DNA of 64,000 bases. Origin: Parus major (taxonomy: Eukaryota; Chordata; Aves; Passeriformes; Paridae). The DNA is taken from contig NC_031770.1 of NCBI RefSeq assembly GCF_001522545.3, positions 13,154,620 to 13,218,619 of the forward strand, written 5' to 3'. A model generated the notes under the pieces. It did not search any database. It was not told the origin of the DNA and saw only the letters and a list, made by a program, of their open reading frames with translations. The position numbers and the translations under genes were made by a program. Shown here one piece after another: positions 22,912 to 35,265 of this stretch (positions are counted from its first letter, which is position 1; every line of letters starts with the position of its first letter).

Positions 22912-25639
22912 CAGAACAGGAAAATTACTGTGGTAACATGTAAGAAAATTGTCAGACATTACAAAAGCCACACCAGTTTTGCTTTATTAGTGAAGCTTTT
23001 ATCATGTTTCTTGTGTAGATGGAGTTATGTGTCAATGAGCTACCCCAAGTCCAGCCCTTATGGACTAAGTGGAAAAACCATCCAAAGCATTTTTCCCTTA
23101 AGCCAGGATGTAGCACAAAAACTGAAATACCTTCATGGGAAAACCTCCAATGTACATGGAAGTGTGAATCAAAGGGAGGTTAATCCTCTTCAAATTTCAA
23201 TATTTTGCTGTGGTTATTTATTTTGAACACTTTGAATACTGCAGTTAATCTCATATTCAGGAGCCTTGTGCTATTCATTAGTTTTATTTTATACAGGTTC
23301 TCATAACAGATTTGCAATAGGTTTTGAAGGTCTCCAAGTTACACTGTAAAAAATGAGTTTACCTTGTCACACAGTGACTACTACACCAGATAAACCCTGG
23401 GAAAAAAACATTGTTGTGGATTATTTGTGCAGAAAAGCTAGAGCTGTTCATATCTGCCCTTTTATACAGGGGAAAAAGTATATACAAAGCTGGCAAATTA
23501 AATGAGGAATAGAAATTGTGATCTAATCTAGAAAATGCTATAAACTAGAGGGCAACACAGTCCCATAAGAGTGCTCTGAATTAGAGAGAAGAAAGATTCA
23601 AACTTATAAGACCCAGTCTTTTAATTTAAAGACTGAAGTCAGTGTTTAATATTTAGCTTCTCTTTGAACTTCACAATTCAAAGTTATTGTTAACTGAGAG
23701 TTAAGTAGTCTTCTTTATTTGCAATATGCTCACACAAAAGGAGAGGATGGAATCATAGGCTACTTTATTGAAGGACTTATTATTCTACATCAGAATTATC
23801 TTTATTCATGAAGACTTCAAACACTTTCATAACGTTCAGTTTTACTGTAGCCAGGAAAAGATCCTGTTATTTGCTAAAATTCAAGAAGACAAATGGGACT
23901 ATGTAGTTTCTCCCAGAACACATGAAAAAAAATTAAGGAGTTATTTAATTCAATGGAGTTAGAATATTTCAAGTTTAAAAAAATTCTAAACCTTTCCCTG
24001 GTAATACATGTTGTCTAGCAGGGAGGATAGTCACCTTATAGACTTAACAGCCTCTGGGTTATTAACACCTGATTGATAATTTCTTAATACAATGGGTCAA
24101 ACATATGTACAAGCAGCTGAATATGAGTCATTGGGAAAAATGAAAAACCATATTCACTTGGATGGGGAAAGATATCACTCCTACAATTTTTTCCTTACTC
24201 TTTTATTCACTAATTATCAGCATTATATTATGGAAGCATCTCTTTGAGTAGCTAAGAGGAGACCTCTCTTTTGGGACATCTGTCCCTGTTTTCTAACCTA
24301 CCTCAGTGTCCTTGATGAAGCTGGTACTTACACAGCCATCAGTGAACTTACTGTTATGGGGAAAAGCCACAGGGAAGTGGGATAAGGAATTCTGATTCAG
24401 ATTGAGAAGTGGGATTCAGATAAGGAAAAGCTGAGTGCTGTTTTTCCATGTCTTTGGATTGTGTTCAAGCCATAGTGGTGTGTTACAGAGGAACAGGCTT
24501 CAAATACATGGCAAATCCATGCCCTGGCTCCTCCTGTGCTGCTACACGGTGAGTGTGGGCACTTCAGAAATTCTCTGAGCAGCTTCCTTCTTGGTCTCAG
24601 TGTCATCCCTCAGAACTGGCAGCATCTGGTATTCTCAGAGAATTAATTTCTGGGGAGTGTTTGAGAACAGGGCATATTAAAATGTCACTACGAGGATGCT
24701 ATTGTATATTTGAAGGCTGCCACAGAGGAATTGACAGCAAAAAGCTAAACAAAACGTAGAAAAAGCCATTCAAAAAACAACTCTAGACTCTCCAGCAGTT
24801 CTTATTAGGTCATTTTGTATCATTTATGTTGGTTAATAATACTCAAATTCACATAAATTAGTACATGGGAGAGAAGCACCACACAATCTCTTTTTATTTT
24901 ACATTTACAATATATTTTATATTCTTTTCTTGTGTTGCATCTGTTTACAGGAGACATTGTTTAGCAGGAGAACTGATGAAGCCCTGATGTGCTCATGGTT
25001 GCACAGTGTCTGTCATTATGCTGAAGGACTGAGGAAAACCTAATTGGCAGTTAAAGCATGAACTTTCTGTACCTCAAAATATGGTTCTCAATTCCCATTT
25101 TGCCTGTGGTGCATCTGCTGATAATTTCAGCAGATGTTTGAGTATCAGTGAAGTGTGGTCATGACTCTTGATGTGGTCAGGCTTGTTATTTGAAAAAAAA
25201 AAACAAAACTATCCAGTACTCCAGAATGTGTCTGATTCAAAATCTAGATTAATTTGGTTTTAGTTACTCTCCATGGAACACCTCTGACTGCTTCAGTGTT
25301 TGAGTTTATTGTAGTGGGTTTGTCTGTAAACAGGCACTAGGAACGAAACCAAGCAGACATTAGTGCCAGTCTGGGATGGTTTGGGAAGAGAAATTTATCA
25401 TCAGTGACACAGAGCAAGAGAGAAAGGGGAGAAATGTTGTTGATAGGTGTGTATATTTTTAAAAATGCTGTTCAAGCTGCATTTGGGCTGTTTTTACTTC
25501 TGCTTCGTTTTGGGCTTGGGCTTGTTTTTTAGATTTTGTTGTTGTTTGTTGTTTGGTATTTTTTTTTAAAGTGAGTAATAAACAGGGTTTCTATGGTCTA
25601 AGAACAAAGCCACTGCATGTGTGGAGACCAATGAAATAC

Positions 25640-25650
25640 TAATTGGATTA
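25640..25650. promoter_or_regulatory. TAATTGGATTA, paired-class homeodomain dimer (P3-type) site
   Basis: TAAT-TGG-ATTA fits the P3 consensus (TAAT N3 ATTA) bound co-operatively by paired-class homeodomains. It is followed within 10 bases by TTAATTATCG and preceded by ACAAAGCC, a possible SOX/TCF-like half site, in a patch with CpGs (TGCGCTT, ATCGTG). Binding and conservation are untested. Confidence 0.35.
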
Positions 25651-28600
25651 CAGGTGCGCTTAATTATCGTGCACTGAAGGTGTTCACTTTTCCTATGATC
25701 AAGGCAGTAGTGTGAATATGGACTGCAAGAAAGGGGTTTTTTTCTTATGCTAAGTGGAAAGCTCAGAGAATACTAAAAGGGTGAGTAGAGCTGACAGGAA
25801 CTTTACTAAAACTTTATGCATCTCTTGTCTCTCTTTTTTTCCTGAAGGACAGAGTTTTTCCTCATAGAGTGAACATTTAGCATTATTTTGTGAAACACTT
25901 TGCTAATTAAATACCTGTAGCACCTCTGAGATGCTTGCAGTGTGGGAGGACAACGACTTCTGGCACACAGTAGTCAGAGCAGCCTGTTCTGGGTTATTGT
26001 ATTCAAAACTTTTCCCTGAAAAGCTAAGGCATTCAGTAGAAAACTACGTGGGGAAACTTCAGTGTCCTGACATTTTAACCTGGTTCTAGACAGATTTGAA
26101 AACTACCTGTGTTTGTGACATCTCAAAGAAGGCTCCAAAGAACCATAGAAGTACAGTCATAAAAAAAATTTATTATTCTATTCTCCTACTGACTGTGTCT
26201 CCTTGTTGCTAGGAGAAAGGTAAGGTACTGCTCCCAAATTTTTAAGATACCATGGCTATTTCCTGCCAATGTTTTCTCCTAGGACTGACTGTTCCAATAC
26301 TCAGTAGGCCACAAAAAATCCTTTAATAAAGCCAACCACTCATCCACTTTGTTTCTTATATTCCATGGGTCAGGAAAATGAGAAGTTTGGAAGAATGGGA
26401 GGGTGAAAAAGCTGTAGCTGTGGGAGTGGATCACAATTTAGAAGTGGAAAACCCAGACCTGGCAATCCTTGGTCCTGGCTTGGCATGAGAGTGGAGAGAA
26501 AACTGCCTGAGAGGCCTGGAATATGTGCCTTGTTCAAGCTCTCTGGTTGTTCATTTAGTCTTTAAAAAGAAGAACCCTGCTTATGCATTTCTGTCACTTT
26601 TGATGTGTGATCAGAATTCAACAATGCTGTTTCTGTCAAAGGCTCTTCAACTCCAACGCTTCCATATCTTCAATTTTCATAATTGATTTGATAACAAAAT
26701 TACTTGATATTAAGTTCATGACAACATTTTTTGAGAAAGGCTTCCTTCAACCATTCTGCTCCCCTCATTACTGTATTTTAATTCCTATTTCTGAAAGAAA
26801 TATTAAATATTTAAGCTATAGGCTTGATTTGATCATTACCTGTACATCAGCAAAGTATCTTTGCAAATACAGTGAATTAAAAAGAGCTGTATGTAATTTA
26901 GCATGGGTGATTTAAGACCAGTTGAGGAGAAGGATATTGTGAAGTAGGTCTATATCAAAAGGAAGGTTAATGAAGACAAAACCCCAAGACCTCCAGGTCT
27001 TAAGCAGAGGTCTATAATATTTGCCTAACCAGATCAGGTCCAGGGGCTAAACTAAGTAGCAGAGTGCTCTCACAAAATCAAGGAGGTGAAAGTGGTGGCA
27101 AAAGAATGAAGAAATGAGCAAAAGAAGGCATAAGAGAGCAGAAATTTGCCTCTGAAATCAGCAAGTGGAAACAGCCAAGCCAAGTTTTATTTTATACCTT
27201 TTTTACCAATGACATGTAAATAGATCTTCTGTCCATTTCCCCTAAAATTTGTATTATGTTTTGTGTATCTAAGCCTTAACTAAAGATAAATAGATCAAAT
27301 AAAATCTGATTTTCCAGAATATGAACATTTATAGCTTTTTAAAAGTAGGAAAAATACCTAACTCTTACATGTGCTATTAGGTATTCTAGATACCTATTCC
27401 ATAACTACATTATTATTATAGTTTAAAAGACCTTGAAGCAAAAATGCTTCAAGACTAATGTGAAATATATAATAAAATAAAGTGAAGAGAATCAAATATG
27501 TTATTGTTTAGTAATGTGCTTGAATATGGTGCCCAGACATTTGTATTTGCCCCAAAGGAGTGTGTTGAAACCTTCATATCTAAACATGGAAAAAGGAAAG
27601 AAGGCCCAAACCCCTCACTGTTTCTTAAGTTAAAAAATTTTACGAGGAAATAGCATACATTATATACATTACACTAAATACATAGCACACATTAACTACA
27701 CTCAGTCATTACTTATGTGCATTAAAATGTCAAATAATCCAAAACAAAAGTAGCACTTTTTCAGAACTACTGGGTTTTTTTTTATTAATCCAGGAGCATA
27801 TCTATATAAAGTGACTCTAGAGCATGCTGAATGCATTTAAAATTTATCAGCACACTCCCTTTAGTTATCAAGCTTGAGAACATTTATCCTATTCATTATT
27901 GACATCTCCCAGAATTCTTTCCATGGTTTTGTGCAAATAGCTTGTCAGCTTTTGGCAAATAGAGGTGATTTTCAGTAACATTTTTCAGATACTTCAAATT
28001 GAATTATACATCCAGAGGCAGTCAATCTTTTTTACCATTAATTTTGCAGGGAAAAAAAAAACCCAACCTCCTTTCATGTTGAAGGCCAGCTATACAAAGG
28101 GGACCTAAGCATTGCAATGCTGACAGAGATCTAACCAAAGGGCTGGAGAAATCCTGCCCACCAGAATGCACTACCTCAGCACACAGGCTTGTTCTGCAGC
28201 AGAAGGGGGAAATATGAAGTGCCTTTGGGTACTGTGGGAATTTTAGTACTGTAAAAGTGAAAACTGTGAGCTTTCTGAGCAAAGGTTGTGAGATTTAAAC
28301 AGTCCTTATCAAAATCTTCTTCAGGAATTTGCAGAGGTCTCAGTTTTGGCATTTCAGCATGACAACATTAAGAAGGCACACCCAAGTCCACAGCTATGTG
28401 GTATTTTTTGGCAACTTGTAGCTTTTGTTTTTTACATTGAATTTTATTATATCAAACCATTCTATTTTAAAGTAGCTAAAATATTATGCGTTTCTGATTG
28501 CAATGATGGTTATACACTCTTGGCCTGATTTAAGTAGCTCATTAAAATGTGAGCTATATTGCCATTTCATTAGCCTTCAAATATTGGGCAAGGTCTTTTT

Positions 28601-30770
28601 TAGGCCTTTGGCCTCTCTCTTCATGCCTATTGAGGGTCTGGAAATAAATTCTAAAGAGATGAAGATTACAGCACAATGTGGAATATTTACATCATGCCTA
28701 ATCCCAAAGCTGGGAATAGGGCTGAGCTGTAGCCTGGAGCCTTCCTGAAGCATGGAGAGCAGAGTTCTGCTCCATGAAACAGGCTGATCCAGCACATACA
28801 GCAGAATCACCAGGATGGAGAAGTCTCACATGCACAAATCTTTTATTACTACTGACTGAGATACACACAGAAAATAGTTAAGGTTTTGGTCATCCCAGAC
28901 TATGTGGGATGTAAAATGATCTCCCTTCCAGAACTCAGAGGCTCAGGACTTGTCTGCTGTTATAAAAGTAAGTGTGAAAATTGAGGTGTGCTGAATGAGG
29001 TGCTATCCAATGGATTGAGCTTGGAATATCATCTTGTAATGAGGTTCCCTTTTAGCTGTCAAATGCAGCCTTCTGCAAGTGAGTTTCTAGATTTACAGAT
29101 CATCTTTCAAGGATTTAATAACTTCTTCAAGAAAACAAGTATTAATTTACAAGGTAGGATTGAGGGAAAATGCCTTACAAATCCATTGAGAATTTGCATA
29201 GGAATTATATTATCAAATGTCAGCTGATAACTACTTTTTTGTATGATAATTCTAGCACTTATTATGAAATTACTTATGTTGTTATCTAGTTTTCAGTTGT
29301 CTTGAAACAACTTGAGCAAGAATGCACATAAATCTGTGTGAGGGTGATCAAAAGCTAGATGATGATCTTAGATGTCTTTTCCAAGCTGAACAATTCCATG
29401 ATTTTTCAATGGGTTTTACGTATCAAAATAAGGACAGAGACGGCAGAACCAGTATTTTTCTTCACAATTTTACTTCTTGGGAATCTTCTGTGGAAGTTCC
29501 ACTGTTCTGTGTTTTCTTTGGAAGGAAGGACAAAACACTTGATGCCCCATGTCTTGCTGTTCAGCTGCAGGAAATGCTCCCACTCTCATAAGGAAGATTT
29601 CAACTTGAAGGCATGGTACAGAATGAAATTTCATTGGGTTATTAAAGTTAATACTTTATTAAATATGGAGCCAGATTTTTCTGTAGCTGCTGCCAGTTGC
29701 CAAGCAGGACATGCCTGAAGTCCAAGAGGTTGGTGTTGAAAGTGCAGGAGAAGATATGTCCATTGTGGCAAGTCCAGTGTGGCCAAGCGATGAGAGAGGC
29801 TGTCAAGGATAGACCACTGATTTCACAAAAGGCACCTTTCTTCTAAGAAGGAGTCCTCAATAGGCAGAAGATGCTGCAGAGCACGAGTGGTGAATTCCTC
29901 TGTGCTGAATTCCAAGCTGGAAGAGCAGTTTTGTGGTGCAGACGTGTGAGCAGTGGCTCCTCCACAGTGAGAAAAGTTTTCATAATCCATCCCTTGGTAT
30001 TAACAACTAATTTCTCTAAATATGTAAGAGAGTAGACAGTGGTATTATTTACTGTAAAGGAATTGGATATAACTCTAGAAAAGCCAATATTCTGACATGA
30101 AACAAGCTACTAATTTGCTTGTGTGGTAAATGGAGAGTGCTGCTCTTACAATTGAATTACTCAGGAAAGTGGAAATAGGCCCCACCTGTTCACCTTCATG
30201 CAGCCCACAGATATTATTGGCAGGCTGATGTGGTAGAAATTTGTTTTGTGTTCAGAATTATAGTAATGAAAAGGATCATCAATATAGCTAATATTACTAT
30301 TGATTCAATATTGCTTTTTCTTTTTTTTTGTACTTGCAGTACTGCTTTGCCATGATCCATCTGTCCTGTACATTCTTTGTTATCCACTTCTAAGAAATGA
30401 AAATACACATCCCTCAATCTATGTCTTGAAGTAGTCAATAGCTGCTGAAGGAAGGTTTTTAACTTTGGGCTTTAATGGAAGTCTTTAAGACTTTGAGCTA
30501 TGGCAGATTATGTCATTAAAATATATTTTAATTTGTGTTGTAATTTATAAAAGTGTAGAGGTTTTAAATGTTTATAATAAATGAATATATAATTATCTGT
30601 GTTAAAAAGCAATAGATTGAATAGTATAAATGTCAGTCACTAATTTTGTGTTTCTATAAAATCCTTTTTGAAGCTTTTAATTGAATTAATCAATTTAAAA
30701 TCAGATCACTCAGACACATCAAAACTAAATACATTGACATTTTTTCTCTCTGTGAACTCAATTTTTGGTT

Positions 30771-30850
30771 AAACTCTGGAAGGGCAATATCCCATCCTTA
30801 GTGAAGTCAATGGTGAAATTCTTCTTGACTAAAATGAGATTTGCAGTTCA
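30771..30850. repeat. Ancient amniote repeat-like fragment
   Basis: GTGAAGTCAATGGTGAAATTCTTCTTGACT...ATGAG resembles the CCATTGAAGTCAATGG(C/G)AAAACTCCCATTGACTTCAATGGGA pattern common in reptile and bird genomes. I cannot name the family, and the match is short. Confidence 0.35.
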
Positions 30851-32769
30851 GCCTTTCTATTTTTGATAGTTTAAAGTCATACATCTTACAGAAATTTTAA
30901 AGAATGATTCTAAACTTTTCTCTAATTATTTTTTTCATATGGGAAAGCAATTATTATTTAACACTCAACTATTTGCACAAGCATGCAGAAACTACCCCAG
31001 TCACAAAAATAGACTAGGTCATAAATTAATGGCAGAGAATAAATTAGATGATATTGTGAAGATATCAAGTTCAGCAAGTATTATAAATAATTTCTTAATC
31101 AAAGCTGGTAAGCAGTTACTGTTAATTATTGTATTAAAATTAGAACACAGATGAGGATACAATACTGTATTATTTAAGATGTAGTTTTAATATGAGCAAT
31201 ACTAAGGAGAAATTGCTTTCAGAGCTGGGAATATGCTGTAGTTAAGATAAAATTTCTCATCTGACCATTGATTCTGTTTTTCATCACCTCTGACTGAAAA
31301 AAGTTGTAGTCAATCAAACATGACTCTCTTGTATGATGCCAGGAAAAGCATAGATGTGCTAAGTAGATTTTAAACATCATTCTGGTTTTGGTTGATGTAA
31401 ACTATAAACCTCTAACTATACCACTTCCTATGAATAATTTTTGGTTTTGAAAAGACATTATTTCTATGAGAAGAAATACGTGGTTTTGGTGTCTGAATAG
31501 TTTGATCTTAAGGCATAGGAATAACAAAATAGGCTTTGGGGCTTGCAATCTAAAACCAAGTTGCTATATTTGACATTTATTTGCCCCCCATTCAATTTTG
31601 CTCTGGGGGAGGACCAACAACTCTTTGATTAATTTACAACTGCTTCAATATGAAATCTTAGTCATGGCATTATGATGGCAGGTCAGCAGCAATGCCCCTT
31701 TCAAGGTGCTGTCTTTGAAAGGCTGAAAGGCTCTGGATATCACTTACTGGTTTATTTAATGTTATTTTTCTCTACATTCTGTTGAAGATTTTTTTCCACT
31801 GCTGATAATCACATTGAGGAATGAGGCCTTAGCCTCACATTTATAAAACTCTATGTTCATGTGAGCAATTGGAGAGCAAGAAAAGGGTAAAGAAGTCAAT
31901 GGGTCTATTTTATGAAGGTTTATGCTATTTCATAAATTCTGCTAGCAGCAAGGATCTAATTCAGCCACTGTTAAATTTTGGGCCACCTCAGAGGTACTTG
32001 TGAAAAATGATGTAACTTCAAGTTTCCCATTACTCCATCCAGGATTAATGGGAAACAATGCTTCTTGAGGAAGGTTCTTCATTGTGGCAGAGTCACGTGA
32101 GGTGGTGCCAGGGCACCTGTTTGCCAGCAGTGCAGGGCTTGCTTTCCTGCTGGGTGAGTCCAGGCAGCTGGCTAACCTGTGGTAATAGTCTCTCTTCTGC
32201 CATCAGACTCCTGTGAAAAGCTGTATGAAAGCTGTCTCGTCCTCATGACACATGGAATAGCATTTGTATCATTTTTATCCTCCCTTATGAGTTTACTTGG
32301 AATTCAAAATGCACTTACACGAGAAGATGGTTCTGCAGATAATCCTGACTTTAGTTTCTGTCTTTATCAAGACTGTACTATTCTATACTTATATGAAAAG
32401 CATATTTATGCCTGCTCTAGTTGAATTTTTCTCAAAACCTTGGTTTATTTCTGAAGAATTGGATTGTAGTGGTGACTTTCAAAGACATTTGCTTAAGAGA
32501 CATGACTGTTAGTCACACTAAACTACAAACAAAACCTTTGAAACAAAGCTGCATCTGGGTGTATATTTCTATTACTGACTCCGTGCCTGAGTTCATGGGC
32601 TTATACTCTAATACAGGAAAAAAAAGAAAATGTTAATTTTATGGTGCAGTTGCATGAGAAGAAGGTTACTTGTGAATTTTCTTTACATTCACTAAGCCAA
32701 AATTGTGAATGTTCTGACATCCTAAAGGTCATTTAAAATATCTTTCTCTCGATTTATAAATGCTGTATG

Positions 32770-32789
32770 AAAAAAAAAAAAAAAAAAAA
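32770..32789. repeat. Poly(A) run, 20 nt
   Basis: An uninterrupted run of A residues. No retroposon body could be recognised next to it. Confidence 0.9.
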
Positions 32790-32984
32790 GGCAAACAAAC
32801 ATTGGGAAAAACAAGACCTCATCACAGTGTTTGAAAGTTTATGATTCATTACAGTTTGCATACTTTAGTTTAATTCTGTTCTAGATTTTATTTTGTATGA
32901 TTTTTCACAGTAAGAATGACATTTGGGGAAAAAGAAAAAAAGAGAGATACCATCCTCTGTGCAATAAATATATATCAAGCCTCC

Positions 32985-33013
32985 TCCCTCCCTCCCTCCC
33001 TCCCTCCCTCCCT
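32985..33013. repeat. (TCCC)n microsatellite within a pyrimidine-only tract
   Basis: Seven tandem TCCC units continue into CTCTCTCTTTTTGTTCTTCCCTTCCC, giving a strand-asymmetric pyrimidine tract to about 33049. Such tracts can form triplex (H-DNA) structures and are length-variable. Confidence 0.9.
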
Positions 33014-33723
33014 CTCTCTTTTTGTTCTTCCCTTCCCTTTCTTCTCCCTGTGTGGTTCACAGTGATGAAAAAAATGTATTGATCTTAGCAAGAGATCAAT
33101 AGGTAGATCCATTCACAATCAGACATTCTGCAGAAAATAACTTGAATCAAATTAACCTGGAGCACCTGCTGCAGTTTCGCCAGGTAACCTTGCTCTCAAG
33201 CAGGTTTTAAGTATAATAAATTATATTTATGTGATAAAAAGTGGTGCCTTGTGAATTGTTAAAGATACACTCACTAGGTTGCACTGTAATCCCCTTTGTA
33301 ATCACCCATTAGTATATCTTTTATGGTTTGAGATTACAGGGTTTTATTTCAAAAAATGGTGGTCATACTGTTTTTATTACTTTTACTTCTAAAGGTCATG
33401 TTACAGTTGTCAAAAATAAGCACAGATCTTGGTATTAATATTTTAAAACACAATGTCAGCGAGCCCATATTGTTACTCTCCCCATGGTAATTTAAGGTTA
33501 GGGAGCTTTACTGATTAAACCCTTCATTTTAATTTTCAACATTTGCATTTAAAAGGTAGCTCCTTTGACTGGTAATAAATGAGGCATTGGTTATATTTAA
33601 TAACTCCTATGCATTGTGGTGTCACAGCAGACCCACAAGATCCTACATGCTGTCACATTTAGGATGATAGATTTTATAAAACTGCGTTGCATAAAGATGA
33701 ACCCTTTTGTGCTACCTTGCAAG

Positions 33724-33737
33724 GTTGCCATGGTGAC
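33724..33737. promoter_or_regulatory. X-box-like RFX site GTTGCCATGGTGAC
   Basis: Two half sites, GTTGCC and GTGAC, are arranged around a short spacer as in the RFX-family X-box (GTTGCCATGGCAAC palindrome); one half deviates from the ideal. RFX factors bind such imperfect palindromes in neuronal and ciliary genes. Function here is inferred only from the motif. Confidence 0.4.
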
Positions 33738-35247
33738 AGAGCACTGCTTCATGGGAATTTCACTTTTCTGGTACTGTTAGATACTGAACCCAGAGCTGCT
33801 TCTTTAGATTGTTCTTAAATCTCACTTTTAATACGATATCGTTTTGTAGAGGCTTATAATTCATCTTTTGTATCTTTATTTTCACAGAAATATCTCCCAT
33901 AATGCTGTCATAGGTAAAGCACTAAACTTTGACTTACCAAATGATGAGCATAGTAGACACTCGAAAGATTTTGGGGTTTTATGTTCCATGCCATTGCTCC
34001 ATTTTATAAATATTTAGGATATGTTTTGCAATTCCACACTTTCTTTGAACTATAAAAAGAAAGACCTCAGACTTCTAGCTTTGGAAATATTTCTATCATG
34101 GGAAAACATGTAGTAAGATAATATGCTGTAGACAGATAAACTCTATCTTTCATTTTTTTAAATTATTTTGCTAGCAAAATGAATTTTAATCTTATATGTG
34201 TAGAAGATGGTTACAAAATTGTTTGTAGGTCTACAAATAAAGGCACATTTTTTGGCCAGAATTCTTGTGCATTTCTCTGTAACAGGTGATGTATTTTTAT
34301 CCTCCTTACAGGAACTTCAGTTGACCTGACATTCATAAGCAAATGATTTTCTTTACCTTTACAAATGAAAGTAACTGACATGGAAATTCTTATTCCCTGC
34401 CCTAAGCCCCTGTTTCTGAATGCTTGGCTGTGGATTGTTCACTGTGCTGAATCAGCCAGAACTATAATGTTCTCAGGATACAGCCAACTCCTTGACATAT
34501 GGCAGAAAATATATACATGGATATAAGTCCTACCATTTGGTACCCAGTTGGAGCTCCCTAGCTATGCTAATGAAATTCATGCAACAGGAATATTTTTCTG
34601 GTGGAAGCACCTCTTGCTGTTATCAGATGAAAACAGATAAAATAAAGTGCTTTCCCGAGGAAAATGTTAGAAATTGCTGTGCACATTCTCCGGCCCCATT
34701 CATACTGAATGTTCCCCCAGAGTGCTGCAGCATTTGTTCAGAGCAGCGAGGGGAGAGCCTGGCAAACACCTCACAAATGACTGAGCCAACTGAGAAGGGG
34801 TGCTGGAAGATGTGAGAGCCTCTTCCTGCATGGGGAAAGATCGCACTGTGCTAATTAAACAGGTTTTCCTTTCCCTCTTGCTCCCATTTGAAGCAGTCTT
34901 GGAACAAAAGAGGTTAAAAAGGCCAGAAAAGAGAAGCCTCAGGGGGAATGGAATGAAATGAGGGAAGATCTTTTTCTCACCCCTACTTGTGAAATTTTAA
35001 ATCTCTTCCATCCAATATTAGTGTTTAAACCCATCTACAAACTGTCCTGCTGCTAGTGAAATCCTTCATTGCCTGTAAACTCGCATGCTCTCCTCATTTT
35101 CCTAAACTTGGCAATCATAAGATTTACATGGACTTTTTGGCCTTCATGTCTTTCCCCCTCAAACTGAATAGCATTTCAAATCTTTGCTTCATATTGCTTA
35201 AATGAAGAACTATAAGCTGTTCAGCAGGCACCTTGCTCAATATTCTC

Positions 35248-35265
35248 TTTTTTTTTTTTTTTTTT
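35248..35265. repeat. Poly(T) run, 18 nt
   Basis: A homopolymer run in intron; on the minus strand it would be a poly(A), but no retroposon body is seen on that side. Confidence 0.9.

Larger units (their letters stand above)
22912..32979 (+). other. NRXN1: Long NRXN1 intron, continued
   Basis: A+T-rich intron with no supportable exon. Notable contents are a candidate regulatory patch at 25570-25760 with a TAATTGGATTA site, an acceptor-like/donor-like pair around a 7-nt insert at 26213-26219, a fragment of old amniote repeat pattern near 30771-30850 and a 20-nt poly(A) run at 32770-32789. Moderately GC-rich patches at about 24370-24620 and 29680-29970 match no repeat I recognise. Confidence 0.7.
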
